This document shows positions 13,232-26,400 of a DNA stretch of 64,000 bases, in pieces. The translations under genes and the position numbers were made by a program. Under the pieces are notes generated by a model, which was not told where the DNA came from, did no database searches, and saw only the letters and a program-made list of their open reading frames with translations. How positions within the stretch are numbered: the stretch's first letter is position 1; every line of letters begins with the position of its first letter. Source of the stretch: Siphonodentalium dalli (Eukaryota > Mollusca > Scaphopoda > Gadilida > Siphonodentaliidae); the NCBI GenBank assembly GCA_032622095.1, contig CP136068.1:51768443-51832442 (forward strand), read 5' to 3'.

Positions 13232-13436
13232 TATGGGGTTCATAGGTAATGGGGTTCATAGACAAAGGGTTCGTAGGTAATGGGTTCATAGATGATGAGT
13301 TCATATATAACGGGTTGATAGATAAAGGGGATCATAGATAAAGGGTTCATGGATAACAGGTTCATAGATAAAGGGTTCATAGAAACGGGTTCACATATAG
13401 CAGGTTAATAGATAACGGGTTCTTAGATAACATGTT
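13232..13436. repeat. Minisatellite of about 16-18 bp units
   Basis: About 12 imperfect units of the form GGGTTCATAGATAAA (AAC or AAAG variants) run head to tail. Unit length and sequence vary, suggesting an old array. Confidence 0.8.
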
Positions 13437-13657
13437 TTGTCCATTCATTTCTTTAATGCTGCACCAGCACAATGCAAAGGGTTAAGCCATCTCAGCGTAA
13501 AGCCACCTTTGTGGTGTATACTCTACTGTTCACTTGTTTAGTGTGCGTTGTATGAACAAACTACCAGAGCTAGGTCTGATGTTCAAGGTTTCAAATTCAA
13601 TCAACATTAATGATGAATTCAGGGTTCCAGACATCAGCTGACAACAACATTTAAATA

Positions 13658-13949
13658 CAAATTTGATTTTTGAGACAATGCAAATTTTTTGAGATTGGGT
13701 GGGATACGAACCCCGGCCCGACGGCGAGCGCGCCTTGCGACTCAAAGTCCGACGTCAATACCACACGGCCACCGAAGCAACCCCAAAAAAGGAAGCTCGA
13801 ATGGCCACTGTATTCCGACGTCGCACTTAGGACACTATATTCACATTTTAAGGTCTCTTATATATATATATGTATATAGGAGGTATGTCTCTTATATATA
13901 TATATGTATATAGGAGGTATGACACATATTGTCTCAAAAATCAAATTTG
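13658..13949. mobile_element. Foldback element enclosing a tRNA-like segment
   Basis: A perfect 22-bp inverted repeat (13658-13679 and 13928-13949; CAAATTTGATTTTTGAG... on the left) encloses about 250 bp. Inside on the minus strand, about 13684-13776, is a GC-rich tRNA-like stretch with a box A-like GGCCGTGTGGT and a box B-like GGTTCGTATCCC. This is what a tRNA-derived SINE head looks like. Two copies of a 34-bp unit (TCTCTTATATATATATATG...) follow at about 13852-13920. It could be a SINE captured in a MITE. Confidence 0.5.
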
Positions 13950-14497
13950 CTTCTAAAAATAGGCGCCTGGTGTGTTGTATAGTCCCAAGCATGTTCTAAG
14001 AGCAATGCTCGCCATGTTTCGGAGGCATAAAACATTTAAATAGTTTGTAATAAAATTACAATTTTACAACACAATTGGCTTCTTAAACCTATTGTGAAAC
14101 CAACACATGAATACAAAGAGATTTATAGAAGCAGAACAATCAATTTGCAAATATAGTGCTATACTTTCTTATTTCCTTTCCAATAATTGAAGGTATAAAA
14201 TATATTTCAAAATCTAACAGTGATCATTTATCTCATATTTAAAATCTTTCGAATTCCTATTCAAATTTTACATGATAGCAAAATTTTCTTAGTGCCATTT
14301 AAATATTTGTATATATATGTGGTATAAACCACTCTCCATATGGATATTGTTCTTGATTCTGATTCATGTGTTATTGTCCATGTACATTATTTTACACTGA
14401 AGCTTTCTCTCAAGTATTGATTTATATCAACCTTATTTCTATAGGAAAATTTCGAGGATCGTGAATGTGACTTTGTAAGTTGATAGTTTGTTGTGCA

Positions 14498-14632
14498 CTG
14501 ATTTTAAATGTAATCCTGATTTTAAACGTAATCCTGATTTTAAACGTAATCCTGATTTTAAACGTAATCCTGATTTTAAATGTAATCCTGATTTTAAACG
14601 TAATCCTGATTTTAAATGTAATCCTGATTTTG
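14498..14632. repeat. 18-bp tandem repeat
   Basis: Seven full units and one partial unit of CTGATTTTAAAYGTAATC. The period is a multiple of three, so both strands stay open and give repetitive peptides. There is no other sign of coding. Confidence 0.9.
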
Positions 14633-14989
14633 TAGCTGTAAGTAGTACTCACATAACATTGTCCCTCTGATTTCAAACCAAGGATGAAAATTCTATAAAT
14701 ATTACATTTAGAGAGAGTGGTGTATGTATAAATCAAGTACATATCTCTCCAGGAACACAAATCTTTAACTCACTAAATTTTCAGCATCCAGTTTTTCAAC
14801 TACTCATTAAATCATAATCGTTTGAAATGGAAATTTAATTTTTTTTAAATTTAATTTTGGAAATAAATATATGTCATTAGATAGTTACTGTATTGTGATA
14901 TGACACCGAGTCTTTTATTATTATTGACCTAATTTATGGAAATTAGATTCAATTTTAAGGGAAACAATGCTTCAATGTGGATAGTATGG

Positions 14990-15249
14990 GTTTCAACGTT
15001 TAATCCTTTCATGACTGGAACTTCCTGAAATTTTGCGAAAAACCCGTGCCATTGCATTCTCTTATATATGCGAGTTGACCATAGGGAGCCCCACATATAA
15101 AAAAGAATACATTGGCCTAACAATATTTACCTTGACCTTGTAATCCAAATAATTCTCTATATGTGAGTCTCTCATTATGAGCCTTGCACGCATAAGAGAA
15201 TATATTGGCATAACAATATTTACCTTGACCTTGTAAGCCATTGCATTCT
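14990..15249. repeat. Dispersed palindromic repeat family B
   Basis: The sequence carries GCATTCTCTTATATATG, a CTCC/GGGAG core and GCTCCAGTCATGAAAGGG-type ends. Related pieces occur at 16474-16570, 18935-19015, 27314-27460 and 52295-52370. The family is itself partly palindromic about an ATA in CTCCC-ATA-GGGAG. It served as the target for both the element at 15258 and the one at 19016. Confidence 0.6.
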
Positions 15250-15257
15250 CTTATATA

Positions 15258-16465
15258 TAGGGATCTGCGAATCGGGGATTTTGCATCGAATCGAATCTCC
15301 TTCCTGATATTGATAACGAATCGAATCTCGAATCGAATCAGCTAGTGATTTACATTGTTTACCAGTGTTTATTTCGGTGTCTCATGACAAAACACTGCAA
15401 ACTTCACTAGATACTATATAACAATGTTAATCTCCTTAAACATATGTTGGAACTTGTGTTTTTTTTAGGAAAATCATGACAAAGGCAAGTCACTCTCAGT
15501 CTCATTGAGAGTTTGGGATATGTTGAATTTAATTTCTATCTAGTTGTGTCACGGCGAACATGACACAAGAAGTGTCAGTAAGACACTTAGACAGTTCAAT
15601 CAACATATCACAAACCCCATGGAATGGAAGTAACTTTTCTACATTATTTAATAAAGATTTGACATGGGTACACCTAGCTATATATTGTTGTAGTCCGATA
15701 CCAATGTTAAACTTTTCACCCCTCAATAGATCAAAAAGCTACTTCACATATTCACAGTAGTTGTCTTCGTAGAGGGGGGGGGGGGGGGGGTCTCAGAAAA
15801 CAGACATAAATTACAAGTGTTAAATGTTATCAACAAGATTCAATGGATCGAAACTTGGTGCAACACGCTCGATTTCACAGGAAACAGAAACTGAAAGTAT
15901 GATATTTCTAGAAATTCTGCCGGCAGTGTCACAGATAACTGGTCGCACATAATGACGTCCATTTAAGAACATAATAGACCAATTTTTTTATAAGGTTTCT
16001 GTTCATTCCAATCTATGTTTTGTCATGCATAACGGCGGCTGACATTAAATTTTATTCATTTAATCTGAATTGTATATCTGAAGTTCTAAACATAAGGTAA
16101 TCAATTGAGTTCTGCATTTAGCGATCACGCACCATGTAGACAATTTTTATAGTGATTACAAATATATGCGGCAATTGATCACTCTCATGGGTTGCGATCG
16201 AAGCACATAATTTGCACAATGCACATCTATTTTGAATGGCATACATTCAAAATTACCTGCGTTGGCTAACTTGGCAGCATTGTGCTTCAACTTTTGTGAT
16301 TTCAGGTAAGTTAGCATATATGTTATCTAGACGCAAAAAAACGAGACTACAGCAAAGTAACACCGATTAGAAAATATCAGTATCGGTGGACCAATTCGGT
16401 GTCGATCTCGAATCGGGTGCCCGATATTGACATCGAATCGAATCTCGCATATTCGCAGGTCCCTA
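15258..16465. mobile_element. hAT-like non-autonomous DNA transposon
   Basis: The element starts TAGGGATCTGCGAAT and ends ATTCGCAGGTCCCTA, a near-perfect terminal inverted repeat. It is flanked by identical 8-bp direct repeats CTTATATA (15250-15257 and 16466-16473). An 8-bp duplication with TIRs of this form is what hAT elements leave. Subterminal AATCGAATC motifs are repeated near both ends. The 1.2-kb interior holds only short unrelated ORFs, so it depends on a transposase elsewhere. It lies inside a copy of repeat family B. Confidence 0.85.
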
Positions 16466-16570
16466 CTTATATATGTGAGGCTCCCTATGGGAGACTCGAA
16501 TATATAAGATAATGCACTGGTACAGTATCTTTAATGCTGCACCAGCGCAACTCCCATCATGAAAGGGTTA

Positions 16571-17844
16571 AATCTTTGAAAATTTGCAGTGAAATTCATG
16601 GCTAATTTGCAAACATTTTTTATGAAGAAGTTGCTTGAGAACACAGTTTTTTCATTTGTATTTGTTCAGTCTTATTGAAATAGCTTTAACTGTCTCATTG
16701 ATTCCTCCATAATTTCATTGCGTTGTATTTTGCTTGATTTGTAGTGTTTCATGCTAACACATCCCTTGTGCTTTCTGTAGTTGTTGACGTCAAGTAACAT
16801 CTTTTGCTTTTCTGTATTTTCTAACTGTAGATGTGTATTTGATATTCCATTTAGTAGATGGGTTTAGCAAAATCACAAATAGATTTATCAGTTACAAACA
16901 TGTTGGGTTCACTGGGCATAACCGTAAACTTTCTCGATCATGAGGAAGTCACCAGAGTACATTTTTCCGACACTGATTTTTCTACCCATTTTGGTGGGAA
17001 AATGAATTTCTATTAGTAACAGCGAATATAGGAACAGGCATTATCATTTTGAAAATCAGTGTAATCACACATTTTAAAGACATTATGAACTTTATCGGGT
17101 GCTTAAGTACTCGGGTACTCAAGTAATCAGGGGTTATGCCAATCTGGGGAATGTAGCATTCTACTAACATTGCCAGAAATTTAAAGAAATCGACCATACC
17201 ACTCCATAAAAATCATCAGCCAAACTATGCTCAATTATAAATATTTACATCTGGATTCGAGATGCAACTATCAGCGATAAACAAACACAAATGATTTCTC
17301 CATCAAAAGTAATTGCTTTTAATTGATATATCAGACTGAAGGTGTGTGTGTTGTCAATTTGAATTAATATCTGTAAACGTAACTACCTTGAGATAGCTTA
17401 TTCTCTATTTTCTATTTTGATCACCCTGCCGTAGTGTTTCACATCACTTTAAAGCATTTCTTTATATGATAGATTGTTTATTCATATTTATACTAACGGA
17501 GCAAATGGACTTGAAACATATATTTACAACATCAAGGGGAATTCCTATATTATGTTTTCACAAGTGAGAATTTGTGAATTTGGAGTTTTAGTGTCATAAA
17601 TTGGGAAAAACCTGACTACTTCCCATTGGGAATGAGGCCCATTTTTGAGGCTCAGGGAACCAAACATGTTTCAAATGATCAGGTTTATGGACTCCTGGAA
17701 GCTGTTGATTGTAATCGTGATTCGCAAGACCTCAATTAAATGCTGACTGTCACATACAGCTTTATGATAACTCAAGAAATTTCATGACTTTTAATTTATA
17801 TGTGTCCGTTCAAATTATCTTGCCTCTCAAGAAAGTTATATCCA
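16571..17844. other. Intergenic, no gene recognised
   Basis: AT-rich sequence. One minus-strand ORF (16982-17197) has no supporting feature. Nothing else is visible. Confidence 0.45.
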
Positions 17845-18365
17845 GTTAAAGATACCGTGTCCTATTTAACAGCGCTAATTTATTATTTCGTCAGCCTCGG
17901 GCGGTAAATATTTGAGAGAGTCAACAAACCCACCCTTCAAAGCTCATAGTTATTAGATTACGATTTTTTGTAATCTATTTATTTTATCCACCTCAAATAT
18001 TTGTCAGCCTAGCAAACATTCTATGAGAAATATATACAGACATGTGCAGATGCCGTAACAAGAATATTGATTCAGCAGATTGAAATTGATTTTCGGAATA
18101 AAAGTTTAAATTATTGCCAGAAACAAAATTGACAGTATCTTGTTATAATTGGCATGCAGATACATCGTTACATTTGTGATAACACGTTACATGTGCTAGA
18201 GAATTCCAGTTTGAACCAGGCAACACCGCATATGGAATTGGAGGTGGTGAATATAAATAGATTTCAAAAATCAAAATCTATTAACTGTATGCTTTTAGAG
18301 ATGGACTCCAAAGCTGAAGAAATAGTAATTTAGGGGTGTAAATCGGAAGGGCATCTTTAATCCGT
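17845..18365. repeat. Dispersed repeat family A, diverged copy with inverted ends
   Basis: The left end (AAAGATACC..., GCCTCGGGCGGTAAATA, CCCACCCTTCAAAGCTCA) and the right end (TAGATTTCAAAAATCAAAA, GAAATAGTAATTTAGG) match the same family in opposite orientations. The unit therefore behaves as a TIR element of about 520 bp. Confidence 0.5.
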
Positions 18366-19015
18366 CAGTATTTCAGAACAGAAGAAAAATATCTTGTTTT
18401 ATTGCATCATCAAATCAGTGTTAGATTAAATTATAATAAGTATGAAAAGAATGTAACAATCAAATTTGCAAATTAATCTCAAGTATCTTTTAAAATAGGT
18501 AGTTTTAGTTTTAGTATTTTCTATATTCATCATTGACAAATAAAATTAGGTTTGAGAGAGCCATTGTGATTTATTTTTGGACGTTTCACACATGTCAATG
18601 GACATGATAGGCCAGTTATTTCAAAACTGCATGTTCATAATCAAGTGTGAATTATTTTGCATTTTGGCCACAATGAAATTAGTAGAAATTGTGTGCATGG
18701 AATGCATGCTAGATTGATAATGTTGAGCTTTTGATATGATGACGTGTAGTCAGAACATCAGTCATGATCTGTCTCATTACAGTGGGATTGGCTAGGCTAA
18801 TTTTAATTTGCGGTTGCTTCTCAGGCATCACCAGAGTATAGAATACTATGTTTTCTCCAATAATTAACAAATAGTAATGAAGTTATGTCCTCTCGCTGCT
18901 AAATATAGTCAGATGATTGCCACATTGTTTTAACCCTTTGATGACTGGAGCTGCCCTGGTACAACATTAAAGATCATGTGCCAGTGCATTCTCTTATATA
19001 TGTGAGTCTCCCATA
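18366..19015. other. No gene; family B repeat at right edge
   Basis: AT-rich sequence with no coding signal. From about 18935 (TTGATGACTGGAGCTGCC) to 19015 lies one half of a family B repeat, whose other half resumes at 27314. Confidence 0.5.
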
Positions 19016-20271
19016 TAGAGGAGCGCTCTTGGCCCCAACGGGGCTTATTTTTCGAGTTTAATTTTTTTTTTTACACACTGAAAAATTATAGATCATATGA
19101 AAGTAGAAGATGTCAGCTTCATGTTCCGCCCTGCTGTAAACTTTGAAAGTGGTGCCGTTGTCATGGAAACGGCATGTAAACAATGTAGACATATTTTGAG
19201 ATAAAACCCTTCAGCAGACGGTAAAAAAGAATTTAAGCACATTCCAGGACAGAAACAAATGTTGAAGATAATTTCTTGATGTTATTTTTCCACAATAACT
19301 ATTTTCCAACTACTCCAGTAGTTACTAGGATGCCCATATAGGTTTTGAAGGTTTTATTGCTATTTTGGGGTAAAAACTGTTGATTTTTGCAAAAAATGCG
19401 ATAATTTTGGAATTGGAACATTTATTAGATACTACATTGTTGACAGTAATATTTTATGCATATTGTGATAGCTTCATACGGATACTTCAAACTAATTTGG
19501 ATAAAACTGTCGAAAAGGCACAATACTCTGAGAAATAACTGTTACCATGGAAACGATATTGAAAAAATACAAAAAATGGCATTATTGGAAAGAAATGAAC
19601 ACAATATAACTTTCTGAAATTTGTTTTCTATGACATGCACTTTTAATCCAGACTTCTTCATAGGGTCACTGTTGAGGTTTATTCAGCTGTTGTCATGGAA
19701 ACGGACCAAATTTCGTCAAATAATCTGAAATAATGAAATTTTGTCCATAAACCGGACATTTAAAGCGTGTAATGAAGCAAAACATATTATGGCAACGCGT
19801 TATAGATGTCTCAAACCCTTTTTCAACCATAACTATGTTCCAACAATTATTAAACAGGATGGTTTTATTGCCATTTTGTGGTGAAAATGGTGATTTTTAC
19901 CAAAAATGCGATAATTTTGTAATTGGAACATTTATTAGGTACATGTACTACATTGGTAGCAGTAATAATTTATGCGTACTGAAACAGCTGCATACGTCTA
20001 CTTAAAATGCATGTTGATTAAACTGCCGAAAATGCCCAATACCGTGAGAAATACCTGTTACTATGGAAACGATATTGAAAAATATACAAAAAAATGGCAT
20101 TATTGGATAGAAATGAAGTCCTATAATCCTTGCGACACAATATAACCATCAGCATCATCACCGCCATCATCACCACATCATCAGCAGCATTATTGTCATC
20201 ATTACCATCGTTGCCGCCCATCATCGTCACCGCCATCAGAACATCATAGCAATGGAACGCCACAGCTGCCT

Positions 20272-20700
20272 TATGTTAAAGGCACACAATCCGATTCAAG
20301 TGTCCCCATATCATCAAATTTCAACAACAACAACAACAACATTTATTGAAATGCCGCTTCAGTTATCAGAATCGACTAATTGACAACAAATAATGCTAAC
20401 CACTGTCAATTACAGTATAACATTGCCCCAAAAGCAGCAAAAAGTGTTATATATCAACATTTTGTTCCGAAGCAATTTGGTATCGAGAGTATGTCAGTCG
20501 GCATTCGTCGAATATTTGCCAGGCCTTAAATATACCACGTGGTGAAAAATAACAGATTTCAAAAATCGATATCTGTTAACTCTGAGCTTTGATGGGTGGG
20601 TTCCTCGACTCGAATCAAATAGTTTTCACCCCTGAAGCCAAAGAAATAGTAATTTAGGAGCGTTAATTCGGATTGTGCATCTTTAAGCTCATGCAATATA
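20272..20700 (-). repeat. Dispersed repeat family A, copy 2 (inverted)
   Basis: A reverse-complement match to 7395-7850, including the (AAC)n run at 20322-20340, GAAATGCCGCTTCAGTTATC, GTGGGTTCCTCGACTC and the terminal AATTCGGATTGTGCATCTTT. It is nested in the 8.3-kb foldback element. Confidence 0.65.
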
Positions 20701-20714
20701 TCTGATTAATATAT

Positions 20715-23700
20715 CAATATATAGCTTATTTGCCATTGTATGCAGCTACTTTGTCAATATATGTGGTTAGTTGGTCAATATATGCAGCTAATTTGTGTCA
20801 ATACATGTATATGCAGTTAGTCAATAAATGCAGTTAGTTCGTCATTATATGCAGTTACTTTGCCAATATATGCAGCGCATTGTTCTTTTCAATATATGTT
20901 GTTAGTTCATCATTATACACGGCTCGCGATGTTCCATTATATAATTATAATTGTCCCCCGTCCATCTAGTCGTCCGTCCGTGTGTGCGTCCGGAAATGGT
21001 TTCCGGATGATAACTTTAGTTTCGTTTATTAGATCAAAAGCTAATTTTAAAGTTGAGTTTATCAGACCAAAATACAGGTCACGTTCGAATATCGGTTTGC
21101 TAGGCCCATTTTTGCGAGAGTCATGGCCCTTTTTTTACTTAGAATCTTGTAATTTTCTTGTTTCCGGATGATAACTTCAGTTTGTGTGATCATATCTGAA
21201 CCAAATTGACTAACTAACCACATATATTGACGAAGTAACCTCATATATTAACTAACTAACCACATATATTGACTAACTACATATATTGACTAACTAACCA
21301 CATATATTAACTAACTAACCACATATATTGACTAACTAACCACATATATTAACTAACTAACCACATATATTGACTAACTAACCACATATATTGACTAACT
21401 AACCACATATATTGACGAAGTAACCTCATATATTGACTAACTAACCACATATATTGACTAACTAACCACATATATTGACTAACTAACCACATATATTGAC
21501 TAACTAACCACATATATTGACTAACTAACCACATATATTGACGAGCAATGAGCTGGATATACTGTAGACCAAGTCTTCTCGGTCCACAACAGTTGGAATG
21601 TCGGTTGAGTTGATGCTGTTTCGGACAGCGTCCCGTCCCGTTACTAGTCTAAAACAAACTTTCGTTTAAGAGACATACTACATTTACATGTGGAGCCCCT
21701 GAATGTGATTAATCATCTGACATACCCGCGATTAATCTGTCTTTAAAATGATATATAATTTACCGTGATACAAAAAGATAAAGTGATGATACAATCGTTT
21801 AATATACTGTTTACATATATTTTTGATAGCGCAACAAATCAAAATTCTCCGGAAAACAAGGCTTTGTTCAGCGGACCTCTGGTATGTTTGATATTATTGA
21901 CTAACTAACCGCATATACATGTATTGACAAATTAGATACATATAGTGGCAAAGTAGCTGCATATATTGACTAAATGACCACATATATTGACAAAGAAGCT
22001 GCATATATTGACTAACTAACCAAATTAATGGACGATGTAGCTGCATAAATTGACCAATTAACCACATATATTTATAACATGCACAGCTGCATATATTGAC
22101 AAATTAGTCGAATATATTGAGAAATTAGCTGCATATAATCGCAAATGAGCTACATATATTGACTAACTAACCACATATATAGACAAATTAGCTGCATATG
22201 TTGACTAACTAACCACAAATATTGACAAATTAACTGAATATATTGACTAACTAACCACATATATTGACTAAGTAGCTGCATATAATGACTAATTAACCAT
22301 ATATATTGATAACGTAGCTGCATATATTGTCAACGCAATTGCATATTTTGACAAAGTAGATGTATATATTGACAAACTAACCACATATATTGACAAAAAA
22401 ACTGCATATATTGACTAACTAACAAAATTAGTCGACAAATAGCTGAATATATTGACTAACTAACCACATATGTTGATAACGTAGTTGCATATAATTGCAA
22501 AGTAGCTGCATATATTGACAGATTAACTGCATATGTTGACACATTAGCTGCATATAATGGCAAATCAGCTACATATATTGACTAACTAAACACAAATATT
22601 GACAAATTAGCTGCATATATCGACTAAGTAACTACAAATATAGACAAATTAACTGAATATATTGACTAACTAACCACATATATTGACTAAGTAGCTGCAT
22701 ATAATGACTAATTAACCACATATATTCATAAAGTAGTTGCATATATTGTCAAAGAAATTGCACATTTTGACAATGTAGATCTATGTATATACAATGTATT
22801 GACTAACTAACCGAATATATTGACAGTTGCATCTATTGACTAACTAACCAAATTAATGGACAAAGTAGCTGCATATATTGATAACGTAGCTGCATATATT
22901 GACAAATTAGCTGCATATATTGACAAATTAGCTGCATATATTGACAAATTAGCTGCATATATTGACAAATGAGCTGCATATATTGACAAATGAGCTGCAT
23001 ATAATGGCAAATTAGCTACATATATTGACAAATTAGCTGCATATATTGACAAATTAGCTGCATATATTGACAAATTAGCTGCATATATTGACAAATGAGC
23101 TGCATATAATGGCAAAGGAGCTACACATATTGACTAACTAACCACAAATATTGACAAATTAGCTGCATATATTGACTAACGAACCACATATATTTACAAA
23201 TATTGTATATAATTGCCAAGTAGCTGCATATATTGACTTAACTAACAATATATATTGACAAATTAGCTGCATATAATGACTAATTAACCACATATATTCA
23301 TAAAGTAGTTGCATATATTGTCAAAGAAATATATATAACCGAATATATTGACAGTTGCATCTATTGACTAACTAACCAAATTAATGGACAAAGTAGCTGC
23401 ATATATTGATAACGTAGCTGCATATATTGACAAATTAGCTGCATATATTGACAAATTAGCTGCATATATTGACAAATTAGCTGCATATATTGACAAATGA
23501 GCTGCATATAATGGCAAATTAGCTACATATATTGACAAATTAGCTGCATATATTGACAAATTAGCTACATATATTGACAAATTAGCTGCATATATTGACA
23601 AATTAGCTGCATATATTGACAAATTAGCTGCATATATTGACAAATGAGCTGCATATAATGGCAAAGGAGCTACACATATTGACTAACTAACCACAAATAT

Positions 23701-23945
23701 TGACAAATTAGCTGCATATATTGACTAACGAACCACATATATTTACAAATATTGTATATAATTGCCAAGTAGCTGCATATATTGACTTAACTAACAATAT
23801 ATATTGACAAATTAGCTGCATATATTGACTGACTAACTAACCTATTATATTGACAAAGTAGCTCCATATACTAGTAATTGCAAAGAAGCTGCATCTATTG
23901 ACTAACTAACCACATATTGATATATTAACTGGATATATTACCTGA
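20715..23945. repeat. About 21-bp ATATATTGAC minisatellite array with higher-order duplication
   Basis: Units are of the form ATATATTGACAAATTAGCTGC or ATATATTGACTAACTAACCAC. From 20730 to 20900 they run in the reverse orientation. Unrelated inserts at about 20935-21200 (GTCCGGAAATGGTTTCCGG) and 21545-21900 interrupt the array. A larger block is duplicated in tandem: CCGAATATATTGACAGTTGC starts at 22811 and again at 23339 (offset 528), with the same order of variants after it. Multiple-of-three periods give long but meaningless minus-strand ORFs. Confidence 0.9.
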
Positions 23946-25320
23946 GAATCTTTTGAAATCCTATTATTGCATTTTCCTGATACGTGATGTTGGTTTTTAA
24001 TACCCTTAATTTTGCACACAATTTCCGATAAAATAAAAAAAAATTGTGCAAAACATCACTATTTAGACAATTTGTCCAAATCCAAAGAAACACCTGAGAA
24101 ATTGATGAGTATTATATGTCAGGGTGCATTCACACAATGGTAAATTTATTTTGCTTTATAAAATTGAACACTTTAAATGTCCGGTTTATAGGAGAAAATA
24201 TCATTATTTGGCAAAATTGGTCCATTCCCATGACAACTGAATAAACCGCAACAGTGATCCGACAAAGAAGTCTGGATTAATTGTGCATGTCATAGAACAA
24301 AACATTCAAAAAGTTAATTTGTGTCGCATTTCTTTCAAATAATGACATTTTTTGGTATTTTTCAATATCGTTTCCATGGTAATAGGTATTTCTCAGGGTA
24401 TTGAGCTTTTTCGGCAGTTTTATCAAAATTAGATTGAAGCAAACGTAATAAGCCATCATGATATGTATAAATTATTCCTGTAACCAATGTAGTATCTAAT
24501 AAATGTTTCAATTCCAAAATTATCACATTTTTTGGAAAAATCATCATTTTTCACCTCAAAAATGGCATTAAAACCCTCAGAACTTATATTTGATTCATAT
24601 TTACTACTTGAATAGTTGGAACATAGTTATCGTTAAAACAGGTTTTGAGACATCTATAACGGGTTGTCATAATACGCTTTGCTTCATAAAATTACATGCT
24701 TTAAATGTCAGCTTTATTGAAAAAACATTATTATTTGATGGAAATTGGTCCATTTACATGACAACAGCTGAATAAACTGCAACAATCAACAGTCTGGATT
24801 AAAATTGCATGTCATATAAAACAAATTTCAAAAAGTTATATTGTGTCGCAAATGTTATAGGACTTCATTTCTTTGCAATAACGGCATTTTTTGTATTTTT
24901 AAATATTGTTTCCATGGTAACAGGTATTTCTCAGGGTATTGGGCCTTTTTGGCAGTTTTATCCAGATTTATTTTAAGTACACATATGATGCCATCATATT
25001 ATGCATAAATTATTACTGTAACCAATGTAGTATCCAATAAATGCTCCAATTCCAAAATTATCGCATTTTTTGCATAAATCAGCATAAATCACCAATTTTC
25101 ACCCCAAAATGCCAATAAAGACCCTTATAACCTACACGTGCATCTTATTACTTGCGCCAGTCCATGCTGGACGCAAGTAATGTTTTCGGTTCGGATCTTT
25201 GTCTGTTGTCTGTCCTTCCGTGAACATGTTACGTCATACCGGAAGTACATATTGTAAAAAAATGAACACGCGCTAATATGAAATGGTTGCATCAATTGTA
25301 ATTTAAATCCACATATATAC

Positions 25321-25920
25321 TTAAAGGGGTACTGTACCCAAGATGTTGTTGTTGGTTTCTATAATCCCCGAGTCGGAGAATAAGGTAACAACTTTTCCAT
25401 TTTTTTAAAGTCTGTTGAGTACGAAGTATTGTTACGGATGGCAAATTTACCGGAATGCAAAAATACAAATTGTCGTTGTCGAGTAATTTTTGTACAGTTT
25501 TCAACCAAATGAATCAAATAAACATTATATTATATGATTAGCAGTCCCATATACTCATTTAAGTTAGTGTATGGTCACTAGTCAATGAGTGGCTTGGGTT
25601 TTCTCCCCGTATAAGCATAATGTTTCAAACGATCGTGTGTGCAATTGTTTTATTAATCCAGTATCCCTCAATTATAATTTGATTACGTTTTGTACACGGA
25701 AATTCCAATTTTAAGAGACGCCATTTTATGGCTGGAGCCATAAAATCAATTTATATTAAATTATTAACTTTTAAATTATTAAATTTTAAGATAGCCTATT
25801 AACCTGAGCGTTTACAGAATACATCTTCGACTCAAATTACTTATATTTCTATATAGTATCGATAATAGATCGTTGTTATCACCGGGAATTTATTGAAAAT
25901 GGCGTACAGTACCCCTTTAA
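25321..25920. mobile_element. TTAA-flanked MITE (piggyBac or Kolobok-like)
   Basis: TTAA at 25321-25324 and 25917-25920 flanks a perfect 13-bp terminal inverted repeat, AGGGGTACTGTAC / GTACAGTACCCCT. A TTAA duplication is the hallmark of piggyBac and Kolobok elements. No transposase is inside. It lies within the 8.3-kb foldback element, so it is a younger insertion. Confidence 0.8.
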
Positions 25921-25975
25921 TTTGCATTGTTATCTGGTTTTATTTTGGTAATAAATCGTTCATAAATGAACAATA

Positions 25976-26150
25976 TTGAAAAATTTCAAAAATTTCAAAA
26001 ATTTCAAAAAGTTCAAAAAGTTCAAAAATTTTCAAAAACTTCAAAAACTTCAAAAACTTCAAAAATTTCAAAAATTTCAAAATTTTCAAAATTTTCAAAA
26101 ATTTCATAAACTTCACAAATTTCACAAATTTCACAAATTTCAAAAAGCTT
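25976..26150. repeat. 9-bp CAAAAATTT microsatellite
   Basis: About 18 units of AAAATTTCA and single-base variants. The ORFs across it are repetitive Phe/Glu/Lys peptides without meaning. Confidence 0.9.
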
Positions 26151-26267
26151 AGTCATTTTTATAGGCGCCAAATTACCATGCAAGACGTATACCCTTATAA
26201 ACTGCGGGTCAGTCCTAGTAACGCGCACGTCAACGCGTTTGAAGTTTTTGAAGTTTTCAATGCGAAT

Positions 26268-26400
26268 GTCACTTTAACATTATCCCACAGTGAGTGCCTA
26301 GTGTCACTTTAACATTATCCCACAGTGAGTGCCTAGTGTCACTTTAACATTCATCCATAGTGAGTGCCTTGTGTCACTTTAACAATCATCCCCCGTGATT
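26268..26400. repeat. 35-bp tandem repeat
   Basis: Four units beginning GTCACTTTAACATT and containing CAGTGAGTGCCTAGT; the last is partial and diverged. GTGTCACTTTAACATTCA recurs once more at about 26624. A pair of roughly 70-bp direct repeats with CACGTGATATACATGTAG follows at 26520-26700. Confidence 0.8.

Noticed and set aside
22840-23664. Repetitive 91-98 codon ORFs that look like membrane proteins
   Set aside because: Pure translations of the 21-bp minisatellite.
25149-25182. ATTACTTGCG palindrome as a gene-related signal
   Set aside because: A short 14-bp inverted pair at the edge of repeat sequence; not enough to name a function.
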